NCBI RefSeq assembly: GCF_003660165.1
Contig: NZ_CP032829.1
Location: 2,555,001-2,619,000 of the forward strand
Direction of reading: 5' to 3'
Source: Sphingomonas paeninsulae
Lineage (GTDB): Bacteria > Pseudomonadota > Alphaproteobacteria > Sphingomonadales > Sphingomonadaceae
DNA: 64,000 bases
Notes under the pieces: generated by a model
What the model was told of the DNA's origin: nothing
Seen by the model: the letters and a program-made list of their open reading frames with translations, nothing else
Database searches by the model: none
Part shown: in pieces, positions 26,654 through 35,451 of the stretch
How the letters are laid out: each line of letters starts with the position of its first letter
How positions within the stretch are numbered: position 1 is the stretch's first letter
Position numbers and translations under genes: made by a program

Positions 26654-27889
26654 ATGAACGCATCGACCCCAGCACGCGGCCGCGATCTTGCCCGCCGAAT
26701 CGGTTGGGTGGAACGTCTGTCGGCAAAACCGTTCGACGCGATCCTCGACCGTATCGATGAGGGGCTTCAGTTCGGCACGATCGAGGCGAGTTTCCCCGAT
26801 GGCACAGTGCGGATTTTCGGCGGTCGTGGTGCCGGTCCCAATGCAGTGGTCTCACTCCATCGCTGGCGTGGGTTGTTGCGACTGGCAACCTCGGGGTCGG
26901 TGGGCTGGTATGAGGCGTGGGCGGCCAATGAATGGTCCAGTCCCGATTCGGTTCCATTGTTCGACTTGTTCATGCGCAACCGGGCTACGCTGGGTCGTGC
27001 TGCACGGGGCGGGGGTATATCGAGAATCATCAAGCGTGCGCGCCATTGGCTGCATCGAAACAATCGGTCGGGGGCCCGGCGAAACATCATCGCCCATTAT
27101 GATCTGGGCAACGACTTTTATGCGGCGTGGCTCGATCTGACGATGTCCTACTCATCCGCGTTGTTCGTGGATTCCACCCAGTCCGAAGCGCTCAGTGAAG
27201 CACAGCAGCGTAAAATGGACGCAACTCTTGACCGGCTTGATCTTTCGCCCGGTCAGACCTTGCTCGAAATCGGTTGTGGCTGGGGAGGGTTGCTGGCGCG
27301 GGCATCGGGTCGGGGAATCAAGGCTGTCGGCCTGACCCTCTCGCCCAGCCAAAAGCGTTACGCTGACCACGCATTGGCTGGATCGGCCACCGTTTCGCTT
27401 ACTGATTACCGTGACATTTCGGGTCAGTTCGATGGCATAGCGAGTGTCGAGATGGTTGAGGCGGTCGGGCAGGAATACTGGCCCGACTTTCTGGATTCGG
27501 TTTCGCGATGCCTAAAGTCCGGCGGACGTGCCGCGATCCAGTTCATTTCGATCGCCGATGATATCTTCGAATCCTATGCGAGCAGCGCCGACTTCATCCA
27601 GACGTTCATCTTTCCCGGTGGGATGTTGCTTTCGACAAGCAGGTTTCGGGCGCTGGCAGAAGCGCGGGGGCTGTCTTGGACGGCACAACATGATTTCGGG
27701 CAGGACTATGCCGAGACGTTGCGGCGATGGCGCGAAAACTTCGATGCAGCTTTAGAACAGGGTGGCTTGCCTCAAGGGTTTGACGGAAGATTTGTCGCAC
27801 TGTGGCGCTATTATCTGATGTACTGCGAAGGAGGTTTTCGCAGTGGCGGAATTCAGGTTTCGCAGGTGACTCTGGTCAAACAGGCCTAG
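26654..27889 (+). CDS. cfa: Cyclopropane-fatty-acyl-phospholipid synthase family methyltransferase
   Basis: A 411-residue SAM-dependent enzyme that adds a methylene bridge to unsaturated acyl chains of membrane phospholipids. The N-terminal lipid-binding domain (~1-125; LDRIDEGLQFGTIEASFPDG) precedes the catalytic domain, with HYDLGNDFYAAWLDLTMSYSSALF (~140) and the SAM loop LLEIGCGWGGLLARA (~206). EMVEAVGQEYWPDF and FIQTFIFPGGMLLS are also typical. The ATG at 26654 fits the family; another lies at 26624. Its 3' end overlaps the convergent pilZ stop by 4 bases. Related fatty-acid methyltransferases cannot be excluded. Confidence 0.92.
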   Translation: MNASTPARGRDLARRIGWVERLSAKPFDAILDRIDEGLQFGTIEASFPDGTVRIFGGRGAGPNAVVSLHRWRGLLRLATSGSVGWYEAWAANEWSSPDSVPLFDLFMRNRATLGRAARGGGISRIIKRARHWLHRNNRSGARRNIIAHYDLGNDFYAAWLDLTMSYSSALFVDSTQSEALSEAQQRKMDATLDRLDLSPGQTLLEIGCGWGGLLARASGRGIKAVGLTLSPSQKRYADHALAGSATVSLTDYRDISGQFDGIASVEMVEAVGQEYWPDFLDSVSRCLKSGGRAAIQFISIADDIFESYASSADFIQTFIFPGGMLLSTSRFRALAEARGLSWTAQHDFGQDYAETLRRWRENFDAALEQGGLPQGFDGRFVALWRYYLMYCEGGFRSGGIQVSQVTLVKQA

Positions 27890-28215
27890 CTGCAGCGGTC
27901 GACAACTGACTGAAGGACTGCCGGATTCAACAGCGTGGCAAAGGCGCATCCGATTGTGTTGCCATCGTTCCACACAACTTCGGCCTGCAAACTGCTTAGT
28001 CCCGGCAGGGTAAGCCAGCACAAGGTTCCAGCGTGCAAATTGGTGAGGGCCTGCGCCGCGAAACCGCTAAGCGAGAGGTCGGTCACCACAGTTTTGAACC
28101 CCGTCGCGCCCGATGGTCGAAGTGTCGCGGCAATCGTTAGCGGGTGTCGCGGAGCGGATCGGTCTTCCTGCGCGGCCATGTCGTAGGCGTCATATGGCTT
28201 GAGTATCAAATCCAT
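27886..28215 (-). CDS. PilZ-domain protein (putative c-di-GMP receptor)
   Basis: A 109-residue protein that is a single PilZ domain. The two ligand motifs are present: RSAPR (19-23, RxxxR) and DLSLSG (46-51, D/NxSxxG), so c-di-GMP binding is plausible. A GGGGA ribosome site 7 bases before the ATG at 28215 supports the start. It would link c-di-GMP to surface or motility behaviour; the partner is unknown. It is convergent with cfa and separated from the upstream SDR gene by 66 bases. Confidence 0.88.
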   Translation of the reverse strand: MDLILKPYDAYDMAAQEDRSAPRHPLTIAATLRPSGATGFKTVVTDLSLSGFAAQALTNLHAGTLCWLTLPGLSSLQAEVVWNDGNTIGCAFATLLNPAVLQSVVDRCS

Positions 28216-28281
28216 CGCTAGATCCCCATCAAGATAACTAGCTGGGAATAGCAGGAAAGTTTTGCGTGTGGATTTACGAAC

Positions 28282-28989
28282 CTAGTTAATGCGCTCGCGA
28301 TGGGCGACCTCGAACCCTTCGATCGCGAGCTGAGTAATCCGCGCAGCAACGTCTTCTGGCGGCTTTTGCGACGCAGGGTCTTCACCCGGATAAGCCTTTG
28401 CACGCATTGCCGTCCGGGTTGCTCCGGGGTCGAGAATAGCGACACGGACGCGGCCGATGTTCGCAAGTTCGTCGCCATAGGTGTCGAGCAGCGTTTCGAA
28501 GCCAGCTTTCGATGCGCCATAGGCGCCCCAATATGCGCGGGGAGTGCGGGCTACGCTTGATGTCAGGCCGATAACCCGTGCGCCTGCACTGGCGCGAAGC
28601 ATCGGATCGAACGCCGCAATCATCGCCGCTTGAGCGGTCAGGTTGAGCGTGACGATCTTGGCAAATTCCTTGGGATCGATGTGCGGCACCGGACCAAGAC
28701 TACCGAGCATTGCCGCGTTCAGAACGAGGATGTCGAGGAACTTCCATCGTTCCGTAATAGCGCCAGCAAGCCGTCCGATGCTTTCGCCATCGGTCAGGTC
28801 GAGCGGGGCGATCGTGGCGCTGCCCCCGGCTTGGTGGATTTCATCCTCCACCATTTCGAGCCCGGCAGTCGTACGCGCGGTAATGACGACATGAGCGCCC
28901 TCCGCCGCGAGAGCGATTGCGGTTGCCGCGCCGATACCGCGGGAAGCGCCGGTTACCAGCGCGAGTTGACCTGCAAGTTTACTCATCAA
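28282..28989 (-). CDS. SDR-family oxidoreductase downstream of purF
   Basis: A 235-residue short-chain dehydrogenase: cofactor loop VTGASRGIGAATA (~13-25), LVLNAAMLG (~90), TSSVARTPRAYWGAYGASKAGFE with the catalytic serine and YGASK (~143-160), and LDPGATRTAMR after it. The product and substrate are unknown. Its first ATG (28989) overlaps the purF stop within ATGATGA, so it is translated together with purF. I recall this purF-SDR pairing from other alphaproteobacteria, but no functional link is established. Confidence 0.92.
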   Translation of the reverse strand: MMSKLAGQLALVTGASRGIGAATAIALAAEGAHVVITARTTAGLEMVEDEIHQAGGSATIAPLDLTDGESIGRLAGAITERWKFLDILVLNAAMLGSLGPVPHIDPKEFAKIVTLNLTAQAAMIAAFDPMLRASAGARVIGLTSSVARTPRAYWGAYGASKAGFETLLDTYGDELANIGRVRVAILDPGATRTAMRAKAYPGEDPASQKPPEDVAARITQLAIEGFEVAHRERIN

Positions 28990-30445
28990 ACGACGCGTTC
29001 AGCGAGCATTTCGAACTGATCTTCGACGGCATTTTCGTCCTGATCGGTCAGCCGTGTCGGATAGTCGCCCGTGAAACAGGCGTCGCAATATTGTGGCCGA
29101 ACGTCAGCGCGCTGTGATTCACCCAAAGCCTTGTACAGCCCGTTGATCGACACGAATGCCAGACTGTCCGCGTGGATAAAGTCCTGCATTTCGCCGACGT
29201 CCAGACGGTGCGCCAGCAACTTGGTACGTTCGGGCGTGTCGACACCGTAAAAGCAACTGTGGCGGGTAGGGGGCTGGCAATCCGAAGGTGGATTTCAGCG
29301 GCGCCGGCATCGCGCATCATCTGCACGATCTTCAGGCTGGTCGTCCCGCGTACGATCGAATCGTCTATCAGGATGATGCGCTTCCCCTCGATCAGCGCGC
29401 GGTTCGCATTGTGTTTCAGCTTTACACCAAGGTGCCGGATCTGATCGCCCGGTGAGATGAATGTGCGGCCGACATAATGTGAACGAATGATGCCAAGTTC
29501 GAACGGTATGCCCGACTGCTGGGCATAACCGATCGCGGCGGGTGTTCCCGAATCGGGGACCGGGATGACCAGATCGGCCTCCACCGGGCTTTCGATTGCC
29601 AATTGAGCACCGATCGCCTTGCGGACCGAATAGACGCTTGATCCATCGACGATAGAATCGGGACGGCTGAAATAGACGTGTTCGAAAATACAGGGGCGGG
29701 GGAAAACCTGTGCGAACGGTTTGACCGAGCGCATTTCGCCTTTGCCCGTCACGATCACGATTTCGCCGGGTTCGATCTGGCGCACATATTTCGCACCGAC
29801 GACATCGAGCGCCACGGTTTCGGACGCAAAGATTATCGAATCACCCAGCTTACCCATAACGAGCGGACGAATGCCCAGCGGGTCGCGACAAGCGATCATG
29901 CCTTCGGGTGTCATGCACACCAGCGAATAGGCACCCTCGACCTGCTTCAGTGCATCGACGAACTTGTCGAGCAGCGTGCGGTATGTGCTCGTCGCGACAA
30001 GGTGGATGATAACCTCGGTATCGCTGGTCGACTGGAAGATCGAACCACGGCGAATCAGCTCGCGCTTGATCGCCATTGCGTTGGAGATGTTGCCGTTGTG
30101 CGAAACGGCAAAACCACCGCTGGCGAGGTCGGCGTAGAGTGGCTGGACGTTGCGGATCGAAGTCTCGCCGGTCGTTGAATAGCGAACATGACCGCAAGCC
30201 GAATCACCGGGCAGGCCGCGAATGACCTCATCCTGGTCGAAGTTCCCGGCAACATGACCCATCGCTCGATGCGAGTGGAAATGATGCCCGTCCCATGACG
30301 TGATGCCGGCAGCTTCCTGCCCGCGATGTTGCAGGGCATGAAGCCCCAGGGCGACCATGGCGGCGGCCGATTCGGCCCCGGATACGCCAAATACGCCGCA
30401 CTCCTCACGGAGTTTGTCGTCATCGAAAGGATGCGTAGTCAACAC
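28986..30445 (-). CDS. purF: Amidophosphoribosyltransferase PurF, one frameshift as sequenced
   Basis: Commits PRPP to purine synthesis by transferring glutamine nitrogen. The mature glutaminase domain begins near EECGVFGVSG, whose cysteine would be the nucleophile after propeptide removal; ALQHRGQEAAGI and GHVRYSTTG follow. The PRPP loop is IILIDDSIVRGTTS (~365). The frame breaks at 29269-29273 (C5 on the coding strand, in RIASP); one added base gives RIASPPTRHSCFYGVDTP and the normal end RLDVGEMQDFIHADSLAF...FEMLAERVV, about 486 residues. The start is taken as GTG 30445; TTG 30442 is possible. Because purF is normally needed, the break is probably an error. Confidence 0.92.
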
Positions 30446-30535
30446 TGTTCTGGGTGTCCGTTGTCGGCGTCGGATGCGGCGCATATAGGGTGGGTCTTTC
30501 AAAATGTCTCGCTTTTGTAACAGGAAATTATTGTC

Positions 30536-30889
30536 GTGACGGAACGTGACAAAACCTTGGTCCTGAATCCAGCATGGGACGCCGCCGGTTTGATCACCGG
30601 AATCGTCACCGATGTGACGTCCGGCGAGCTCCTGATGGTCGCCCATCTGAACGCCGAAGCGCTGGCCCTGACCCAATCGACCGGTATCGCCCACTTCTGG
30701 TCGCGGAGCCGGTCGCGCATCTGGAAAAAGGGCGAGGAGTCCGGGAACGTCATGCGCGTCCGTGATCTGCGCATCGACTGCGATCAGGACGCGTTGTGGA
30801 TTATCGTCGAGCCAGCCGGACCGGCCTGCCATACGGGAGAGAGGAGTTGCTTCTTTCGTCGGGTCGAAGGGTCGACGCTTATTGTTTGA
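30536..30889 (+). CDS. hisI: Phosphoribosyl-AMP cyclohydrolase
   Basis: A 117-residue enzyme that opens the adenine ring of phosphoribosyl-AMP, the third step of histidine synthesis. The metal-binding cysteine motifs are in [12 protein letters not shown] (~83) and [11 protein letters not shown] (~98-108); [23 protein letters not shown] is the substrate-binding block. The start is GTG at 30536. It diverges from purF over a 90-base gap, so purine and histidine synthesis genes share one control region. It carries no HisE domain. Confidence 0.95.
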   Translation: MTERDKTLVLNPAWDAAGLITGIVTDVTSGELLMVAHLNAEALALTQSTGIAHFWSRSRSRIWKKGEESGNVMRVRDLRIDCDQDALWIIVEPAGPACHTGERSCFFRRVEGSTLIV

Positions 30890-30961
30890 AGTTCGCGGGG
30901 GCAGGATGTGACCTCGCCAGCGCGCTGATATTTCGCTTCTTTTGAGAGGGATTGTTTAACA

Positions 30962-31426
30962 ATGTCAGCATTTTTGGCAGCAGATACGGAGACCACCCTG
31001 CCTTCTGAGCCCCGCTTGATTGGGACCTGGCATCTGGTGTCATTCGAAATGCAGAATAGCACAAGCGAACCATCTCACCCGCTGGGACAGCATCCGCAGG
31101 GCCAGATCATCTATGATGACGTTGGCAACATGTCCTGCCATCTGCTCAATCCCGACCCGCCGACTCGTCCGACCGATGCGACAGATGGCGCTGACTATGA
31201 AGCGCGTATTTCCTATACCCGCTACGCCAGCTACTATGGCCCCTATGAAGTGAATGTGGTGACGCGGACGGTTCACCATCACGTCGTGGGTGCCTTGATG
31301 CCGGGATGGGCGGGGACAACCGTCGATCGGGACTATGCCTTCGATGGCGACGACGAACTCACGCTCTCTGCAAAGATAGAGGCGGTCGATCAACTGGCAG
31401 TGCTAAAATGGCGGCGCACAAAGTAG
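30962..31426 (+). CDS. Lipocalin-like domain protein
   Basis: A 154-residue protein matching the bacterial lipocalin-like (Lipocalin_5) family: EPRLIGTWHLVSFE near the start (~18-31), GQIIYDDVGNMSCHLLNPD (~47), YASYYGPYEV (~88) and a terminal VDRDYAFDGDDELTL strand block. There is no signal peptide, so a cytoplasmic small-molecule binder or an enzyme is likely. The ligand is unknown. The 72-base gap after hisI contains nothing I recognise. Confidence 0.82.
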   Translation: MSAFLAADTETTLPSEPRLIGTWHLVSFEMQNSTSEPSHPLGQHPQGQIIYDDVGNMSCHLLNPDPPTRPTDATDGADYEARISYTRYASYYGPYEVNVVTRTVHHHVVGALMPGWAGTTVDRDYAFDGDDELTLSAKIEAVDQLAVLKWRRTK

Positions 31427-31466
31427 CGGCGCGGATAACACCGCGCCGCCAGCTTTCGTTATCGGT

Positions 31467-31853
31467 TTAGCTCGCCATCCGATGAAGCGCGCATATCTTG
31501 TTTCCCGAAGGGTCGCGAAGATAAGCGAGATACATCGATCCCGTGGGTGCTGTGCGAATTCCCGGTGCATCCTCGCAAGCGGTACCGCCGTTTGCGACAC
31601 CTGCCGCGTGCCAGGCATCACCCTGCGCCGGGCCATCGACGGCAAATCCTACCGTTCCGCCGTTTGCGCATGTGGCGGGCTGGCCATTGATCGGCTTGCT
31701 GATCGCAAAAGTGCCGGTCGGGGCCATCCAGAACACGCGCCCTTTGTCATCCGCGTAGCCGGCAGGAATGCCAAGCGTGCCGAGCAGAGCGTCATAAAAT
31801 TTCTTCGAAGCTTCCAGGTCGTCCGCGCCGACCATGATATGACTGAACATCAC
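31467..31853 (-). CDS. VOC-family (glyoxalase/bleomycin-resistance fold) protein
   Basis: A 128-residue protein made of two beta-alpha-beta-beta-beta modules: MMFSHIMVGADDLEASKKFYDALLGTLG at the N-terminus, GTVGFAVDGPAQGDAWHAAGVANGG in the middle, and AYLRDPSGNKICALHR at the C-terminus. These match VOC proteins that bind a metal with residues from both halves; a histidine (5) and later acidic or histidine residues are possible ligands. Substrate unknown. It lies 117 bases downstream of the acyl-CoA dehydrogenase gene on the same strand; that gap contains a G8 run but no recognisable site. Confidence 0.87.
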   Translation of the reverse strand: MMFSHIMVGADDLEASKKFYDALLGTLGIPAGYADDKGRVFWMAPTGTFAISKPINGQPATCANGGTVGFAVDGPAQGDAWHAAGVANGGTACEDAPGIRTAPTGSMYLAYLRDPSGNKICALHRMAS

Positions 31854-31970
31854 TTTCCCTCTTTTTGATTATCGAAATGCGAAGTGCACAAACACCGCCG
31901 ATTTGTCGAGCGCAATTCCGGCGTGTCGGGTGAGCGGGGGGGGCATCGAACTTTGGTGAGAGAGCGTGGC

Positions 31971-33773
31971 TCAGGCAGCCTCGAACATTTCCTCTGGCAG
32001 AGCCATCATGCTTTCCGAACCGCCCTCGATCTTGCGACGGAACGATCCGGCATCGGGCATGATCCGCTCTGCAAAAAAGCGCGCCGTTACCAGCTTGGCC
32101 TCAAGGAACGCCTTGTCACCCTGACCTGCGTTCAACTGCGCATGAGCGGCAGAGACCATACGCAACCACATTAGCCCCAGCGAAACGATACCCATGAGGT
32201 GCATGTAACTTGCCGCCCCGGCACCCGCATTGTTTGGGTTCGAAATGCCATTCTGCATCAGCCACATGGTCGCTGCCTGCAATTCGCCGTTTGCGCGTTC
32301 GAATCGGGTGGCGAAGTCGGTGAGCTCGGGGTTGGCCTTGGCCGCAGTGATTTCAGATACGACGATGCCGAAGAACAACTGGATCGCGCGACCACCGTCG
32401 CGGCCAAGCTTGCGCCCAACAAGGTCCATCGCCTGAATCCCGTTGGTTCCTTCGTATATCTGGGCGATCCGGGCATCGCGGACATACTGCTCCATGCCCC
32501 ATTCCGCGATATAGCCGTGGCCGCCGTAAACCTGCTGTGCGTTCGTGGCGATTTCATAGCCCTTGTCGGTGCCATAGCCCTTTATCACAGGGGTCAGCAG
32601 CGAGATCAGATCGTCGGCGTGCTGACGCTCCTCATCGGTCTGCGCTTTCTCGGCCAGATCGACCTGAAGCGCACCCCACAGGATGAGCGCACGCAGACCT
32701 TCGTTGACCGCTTTTGCCTCCATCAACATCCGGCGAACGTCAGGATGGACGAACAATGTGTCTGCTTTTTCCAACGGATCGGCAGGGCCGGTTAGGGCGC
32801 GTCCCTGACGGCGGTCCTTCGCGTACTGGACCGCGTTCTGGTACGAAACCTCGCCCATCGAAAGTCCCTGAAGTCCGACGCCCAGACGTGCCGCGTTCAT
32901 CATGATGAACATCGCGGCAAGGCCCTTCATTTCCTCACCGACAAGATATCCCGTCGCACCGTCGTAATTCATCAGGCAAGTCGAATTGCCGTGAATGCCC
33001 ATCTTATGCTCGATCGAACCGCACATCACGCCATTGCGTTCACCCAGCGACCCATCCTCTTTGACGAGGAACTTGGGCACGATGAACAGCGATATGCCCT
33101 TCACGCTGTCGGGTGCGCCGGTCGTTTTCGCGAGGACGAGGTGGATGATGTTCTCGGTCAGGTCATGTTCGCCCGACGAGATGAAAATCTTGGTCCCGGT
33201 AATCGCAAACGATCCGTCAGCCTGCGGTTCCGCCTTGGTGCGAATCAGCCCGAGATCGGTGCCGCATTGCGGCTCAGTCAGATTCATCGTGCCGCCCCAT
33301 TGGCCCGACACCATCTTTGGAACGTAAAGCGCCTTTTGCGCGTCGGAACCCTTGGCAAGAATGGCAGAAACCGCGCCGTGGGTCAGGCCGAAATACATCC
33401 CGAACGCGAGGTTGGAGCTGCTCATATACTCTGTAAAGGCCGTTGCGACGACATGGGGCAGACCCTGTCCGCCGAACTCCTCGGGTGCGTCCAATGTGCT
33501 CCAACCACCGGCTTTTACAGCGTCATAGGCCGCCTTGAAACCGGCGGGGGTGGTGACGGAACCGTCCTCGTGCCGGGTGCAGCCTTCGCTGTCGCCGACC
33601 TGGTTCAGTGGGAACAGCGTTGCGGCAACGAACTTGCCGCCCTCAGTCAAAACGGCCTCGACCAGATCGGGGGTGGCGTTCTCGAAGCCGGGAAGATTAG
33701 CGTATTTTTCAAGGCCGACGACCGCATCGAGAACGAAGCGAGTGTCGCGAACGGGGGCGGTATATTGGGGCAT
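31971..33773 (-). CDS. Acyl-CoA dehydrogenase with extended C-terminal domain
   Basis: A 600-residue flavoenzyme of the large (FadE-like/DmdC-like) acyl-CoA dehydrogenase group. Seen: [18 protein letters not shown] (~90), [20 protein letters not shown] (FAD/substrate block, ~157), [12 protein letters not shown] (~193), [34 protein letters not shown] (~418), whose IYEGTNGIQ holds the catalytic glutamate region, and a ~120-residue C-terminal helical extension. It oxidises acyl-CoA in beta-oxidation or a related route. A MerR-type regulator lies 42 bases upstream, probably in the same transcript. Confidence 0.94.
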   Translation of the reverse strand: MPQYTAPVRDTRFVLDAVVGLEKYANLPGFENATPDLVEAVLTEGGKFVAATLFPLNQVGDSEGCTRHEDGSVTTPAGFKAAYDAVKAGGWSTLDAPEEFGGQGLPHVVATAFTEYMSSSNLAFGMYFGLTHGAVSAILAKGSDAQKALYVPKMVSGQWGGTMNLTEPQCGTDLGLIRTKAEPQADGSFAITGTKIFISSGEHDLTENIIHLVLAKTTGAPDSVKGISLFIVPKFLVKEDGSLGERNGVMCGSIEHKMGIHGNSTCLMNYDGATGYLVGEEMKGLAAMFIMMNAARLGVGLQGLSMGEVSYQNAVQYAKDRRQGRALTGPADPLEKADTLFVHPDVRRMLMEAKAVNEGLRALILWGALQVDLAEKAQTDEERQHADDLISLLTPVIKGYGTDKGYEIATNAQQVYGGHGYIAEWGMEQYVRDARIAQIYEGTNGIQAMDLVGRKLGRDGGRAIQLFFGIVVSEITAAKANPELTDFATRFERANGELQAATMWLMQNGISNPNNAGAGAASYMHLMGIVSLGLMWLRMVSAAHAQLNAGQGDKAFLEAKLVTARFFAERIMPDAGSFRRKIEGGSESMMALPEEMFEAA

Positions 33774-33815
33774 TATGTCTCTCCAGAACTTTATGCGTCG
33801 CGCTTTCGCAGCGCG

Positions 33816-34250
33816 TTAAGCGTGTGTTTTCGCTTCGGCCTCAGCAGCTTCGACCATCTCGACGAATCGGCTGAGTTCATCCATCGCTGCGTCGATATCG
33901 GCACGTTGGCGTTTGAGCAGGTCAATGCGGGCGAGGCATCTTTCGATGGTGACGTGTCGCTGCGTGACGCGGCCATCGCCGACATCGTAAAGGTCGATCA
34001 TCTCGCGAATATCCGCCAGCGAAAATCCCACACGCTTGGCGCGGAGTATCCATGCAAGGCGGGCACGGTCGCGGCCTGTGTATATGCGTGTCGTGCCCTT
34101 GCGGACGGGAGCGATCAGCCCTTCGTCTTCGTAAAACCGAAGGGCGCGGGCGGTGACGTCGAACTCCTCCGACAAATCAGAGATAGAATAGGCGTGCCGT
34201 TCACGGAGGTCCGGCATGTGAAGCATTGCGTGAGTGCCAAGGTCAGCCAT
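33816..34250 (-). CDS. MerR-family regulator next to acyl-CoA dehydrogenase
   Basis: A 144-residue regulator with an N-terminal winged helix-turn-helix ([28 protein letters not shown], ~20-47; [35 protein letters not shown]) and a C-terminal coiled coil (~95-140). It lacks the metal-binding cysteines of MerR/CueR; in similar proteins (LiuR/AtuR-like) the ligand is an acyl-CoA-related signal and the targets are acyl-CoA catabolism genes. ATG at 34250 is used; ATG 34226 or 34217 would give shorter proteins, and the close promoter makes either a leaderless message or a later start possible. Confidence 0.9.
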   Translation of the reverse strand: MADLGTHAMLHMPDLRERHAYSISDLSEEFDVTARALRFYEDEGLIAPVRKGTTRIYTGRDRARLAWILRAKRVGFSLADIREMIDLYDVGDGRVTQRHVTIERCLARIDLLKRQRADIDAAMDELSRFVEMVEAAEAEAKTHA

Positions 34251-34256
34251 GTTGAG

Positions 34257-34285
34257 AAGTTAGTTTACGTTTCCGTTAAGGTCAA
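34257..34285 (-). promoter_or_regulatory. Promoter with MerR/LiuR-type palindrome upstream of the merR gene
   Basis: Read on the minus strand: TTGACC (34280-34285) as -35, 17 bases, then TAACTT (34257-34262) as a weak -10. Between them lies TTAACGGAAACGTAAA (34264-34279), a near-palindrome with TTAACG and CGTAAA arms that resembles operators of LiuR-like regulators. It would suit autoregulation and control of the acyl-CoA dehydrogenase. No experimental support is available. Confidence 0.5.
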
Positions 34286-34350
34286 GCGATCTGTAAGCGG
34301 CATGTTGACCGGCCGGAAACACCTTCCTATAGCGCCGCTTCGCTCGGTAG

Positions 34351-34427
34351 GGCGGAGTAGCTCAGTTGGTTAGAGCGCGGGAATCATAATCCTGATGTCG
34401 GGGGTTCAAGTCCCTCCTCCGCTACCA
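34351..34427 (+). tRNA. tRNA-Met (anticodon CAT), elongator type
   Basis: A 77-base cloverleaf: acceptor GGCGGAG pairs with CTCCGCT-side bases, D arm TAGCTCAGTTGGTTAGAG, anticodon loop around TCATAA with anticodon CAT, T arm GGGGGTTCAAGTCCCTC, and an encoded CCA (34425-34427). The first base pair is normal and the anticodon stem lacks the three G-C pairs of an initiator, so it is an elongator; a lysidine-modified tRNA-Ile2 also has CAT and cannot be fully excluded. Confidence 0.93.
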
Positions 34428-34488
34428 TATTTATTGCTTCACCCAGCGGGGCGGCAATTTGCGGCACCGGTTCATTTGAAAGTGCCCA

Positions 34489-35451
34489 ATGCCCGCCACC
34501 CATTCCACGCGTATGTTGATTCTCGGTTCGGGGCCTGCGGGTCTGTCGGCTGCAATTTATGGCGCGCGGGCGGGCATGTCGCCGATCGTGGTTCAGGGGA
34601 TTCAGCCTGGCGGCCAGTTGATGACGACAACCGATGTAGAGAATTATCCGGGCTTCAAGGATGTGATCCAGGGGCCGTGGCTGATGGAACAGATGCAGGC
34701 GCAGGCCGAACATGTCGGTGCTCAGATGATGTGGGATACGATCGTCGATATCGACTTGTCGCAGCGGCCGTTCCGGCTGATCGGCGATGGCGGCACGGTT
34801 TATACAGGCGACACGCTGGTGATTGCGACCGGTGCTCAGGCGAAATGGCTGGGACTGGACAGCGAAGAGGCATTGAAGGGCAAGGGTGTCAGCGCCTGCG
34901 CAACCTGCGACGGATTTTTCTATCGCGGCAAGAAGGTGGTCGTGATCGGCGGCGGCAATACTGCGGTCGAGGAAGCGCTTTATCTCACCAACCACAGCCA
35001 CGATGTGACGCTGATCCACCGCAAGGACCATTTCCGCGCAGAAAAGATTTTGCAGGAACGTCTGTTCAAACATCGCGGGATCAAGGTGCTGTGGAACAAG
35101 CGCGTCGACAAATTTGTCGGGGGTGGCGATCCAGAAGGTCTGATCGGCCTTGACCTGATCGACACCGTGACGGGAGAGGCTTCGCACATCGGCACCGATG
35201 GCGGCTTCGTCGCAATCGGGCATCATCCGGCGACTGAGTTGTTCAGGGGGCATCTTGAACTGGATGCGGATAGCTATCTAAAGGTCGAAACGGGTTCGAC
35301 CCGAACGAGCGTCCCCGGTGTGTTCGCGTGCGGCGATGTGATGGACAAGATTTATCGTCAGGCCGTCACGGCGGCTGGGACGGGGTGCATGGCGGCGCTG
35401 GACGCCGAGCGCTTCCTGGCCGAGGCGGATTTCGAGGCGGTTACCGCCTAA
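34489..35451 (+). CDS. trxB: Thioredoxin reductase
   Basis: A 320-residue NADPH-dependent flavoprotein that keeps thioredoxin reduced. FAD loop GSGPAGLSAAIYGARAG (~13-29), redox pair C137-ATC140 in GVSACATCDGFF, NADPH loop VIGGGNTAVEEALYL (~153), and the C-terminal FAD block GVFACGDVMD (~278) are all present. The first 8 residues are a short extension. Its end overlaps the convergent XrtA hydrolase gene by 4 bases. It is probably a housekeeping neighbour rather than part of the polysaccharide system. Confidence 0.97.
   Translation: MPATHSTRMLILGSGPAGLSAAIYGARAGMSPIVVQGIQPGGQLMTTTDVENYPGFKDVIQGPWLMEQMQAQAEHVGAQMMWDTIVDIDLSQRPFRLIGDGGTVYTGDTLVIATGAQAKWLGLDSEEALKGKGVSACATCDGFFYRGKKVVVIGGGNTAVEEALYLTNHSHDVTLIHRKDHFRAEKILQERLFKHRGIKVLWNKRVDKFVGGGDPEGLIGLDLIDTVTGEASHIGTDGGFVAIGHHPATELFRGHLELDADSYLKVETGSTRTSVPGVFACGDVMDKIYRQAVTAAGTGCMAALDAERFLAEADFEAVTA

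Noticed and set aside
30446-30832. The upstream extension of the purF frame to 30832
   Set aside because: It runs antisense through hisI; the glutaminase domain with EECGVFG needs a start near 30445.
32991-34373. A 460-codon plus-strand frame
   Set aside because: It is antisense to the acyl-CoA dehydrogenase and merR genes and even runs into tRNA-Met; the opposite-strand proteins are clear.
34384-35253. A 289-codon minus-strand frame
   Set aside because: Antisense to trxB and overlapping tRNA-Met; composition is not protein-like.
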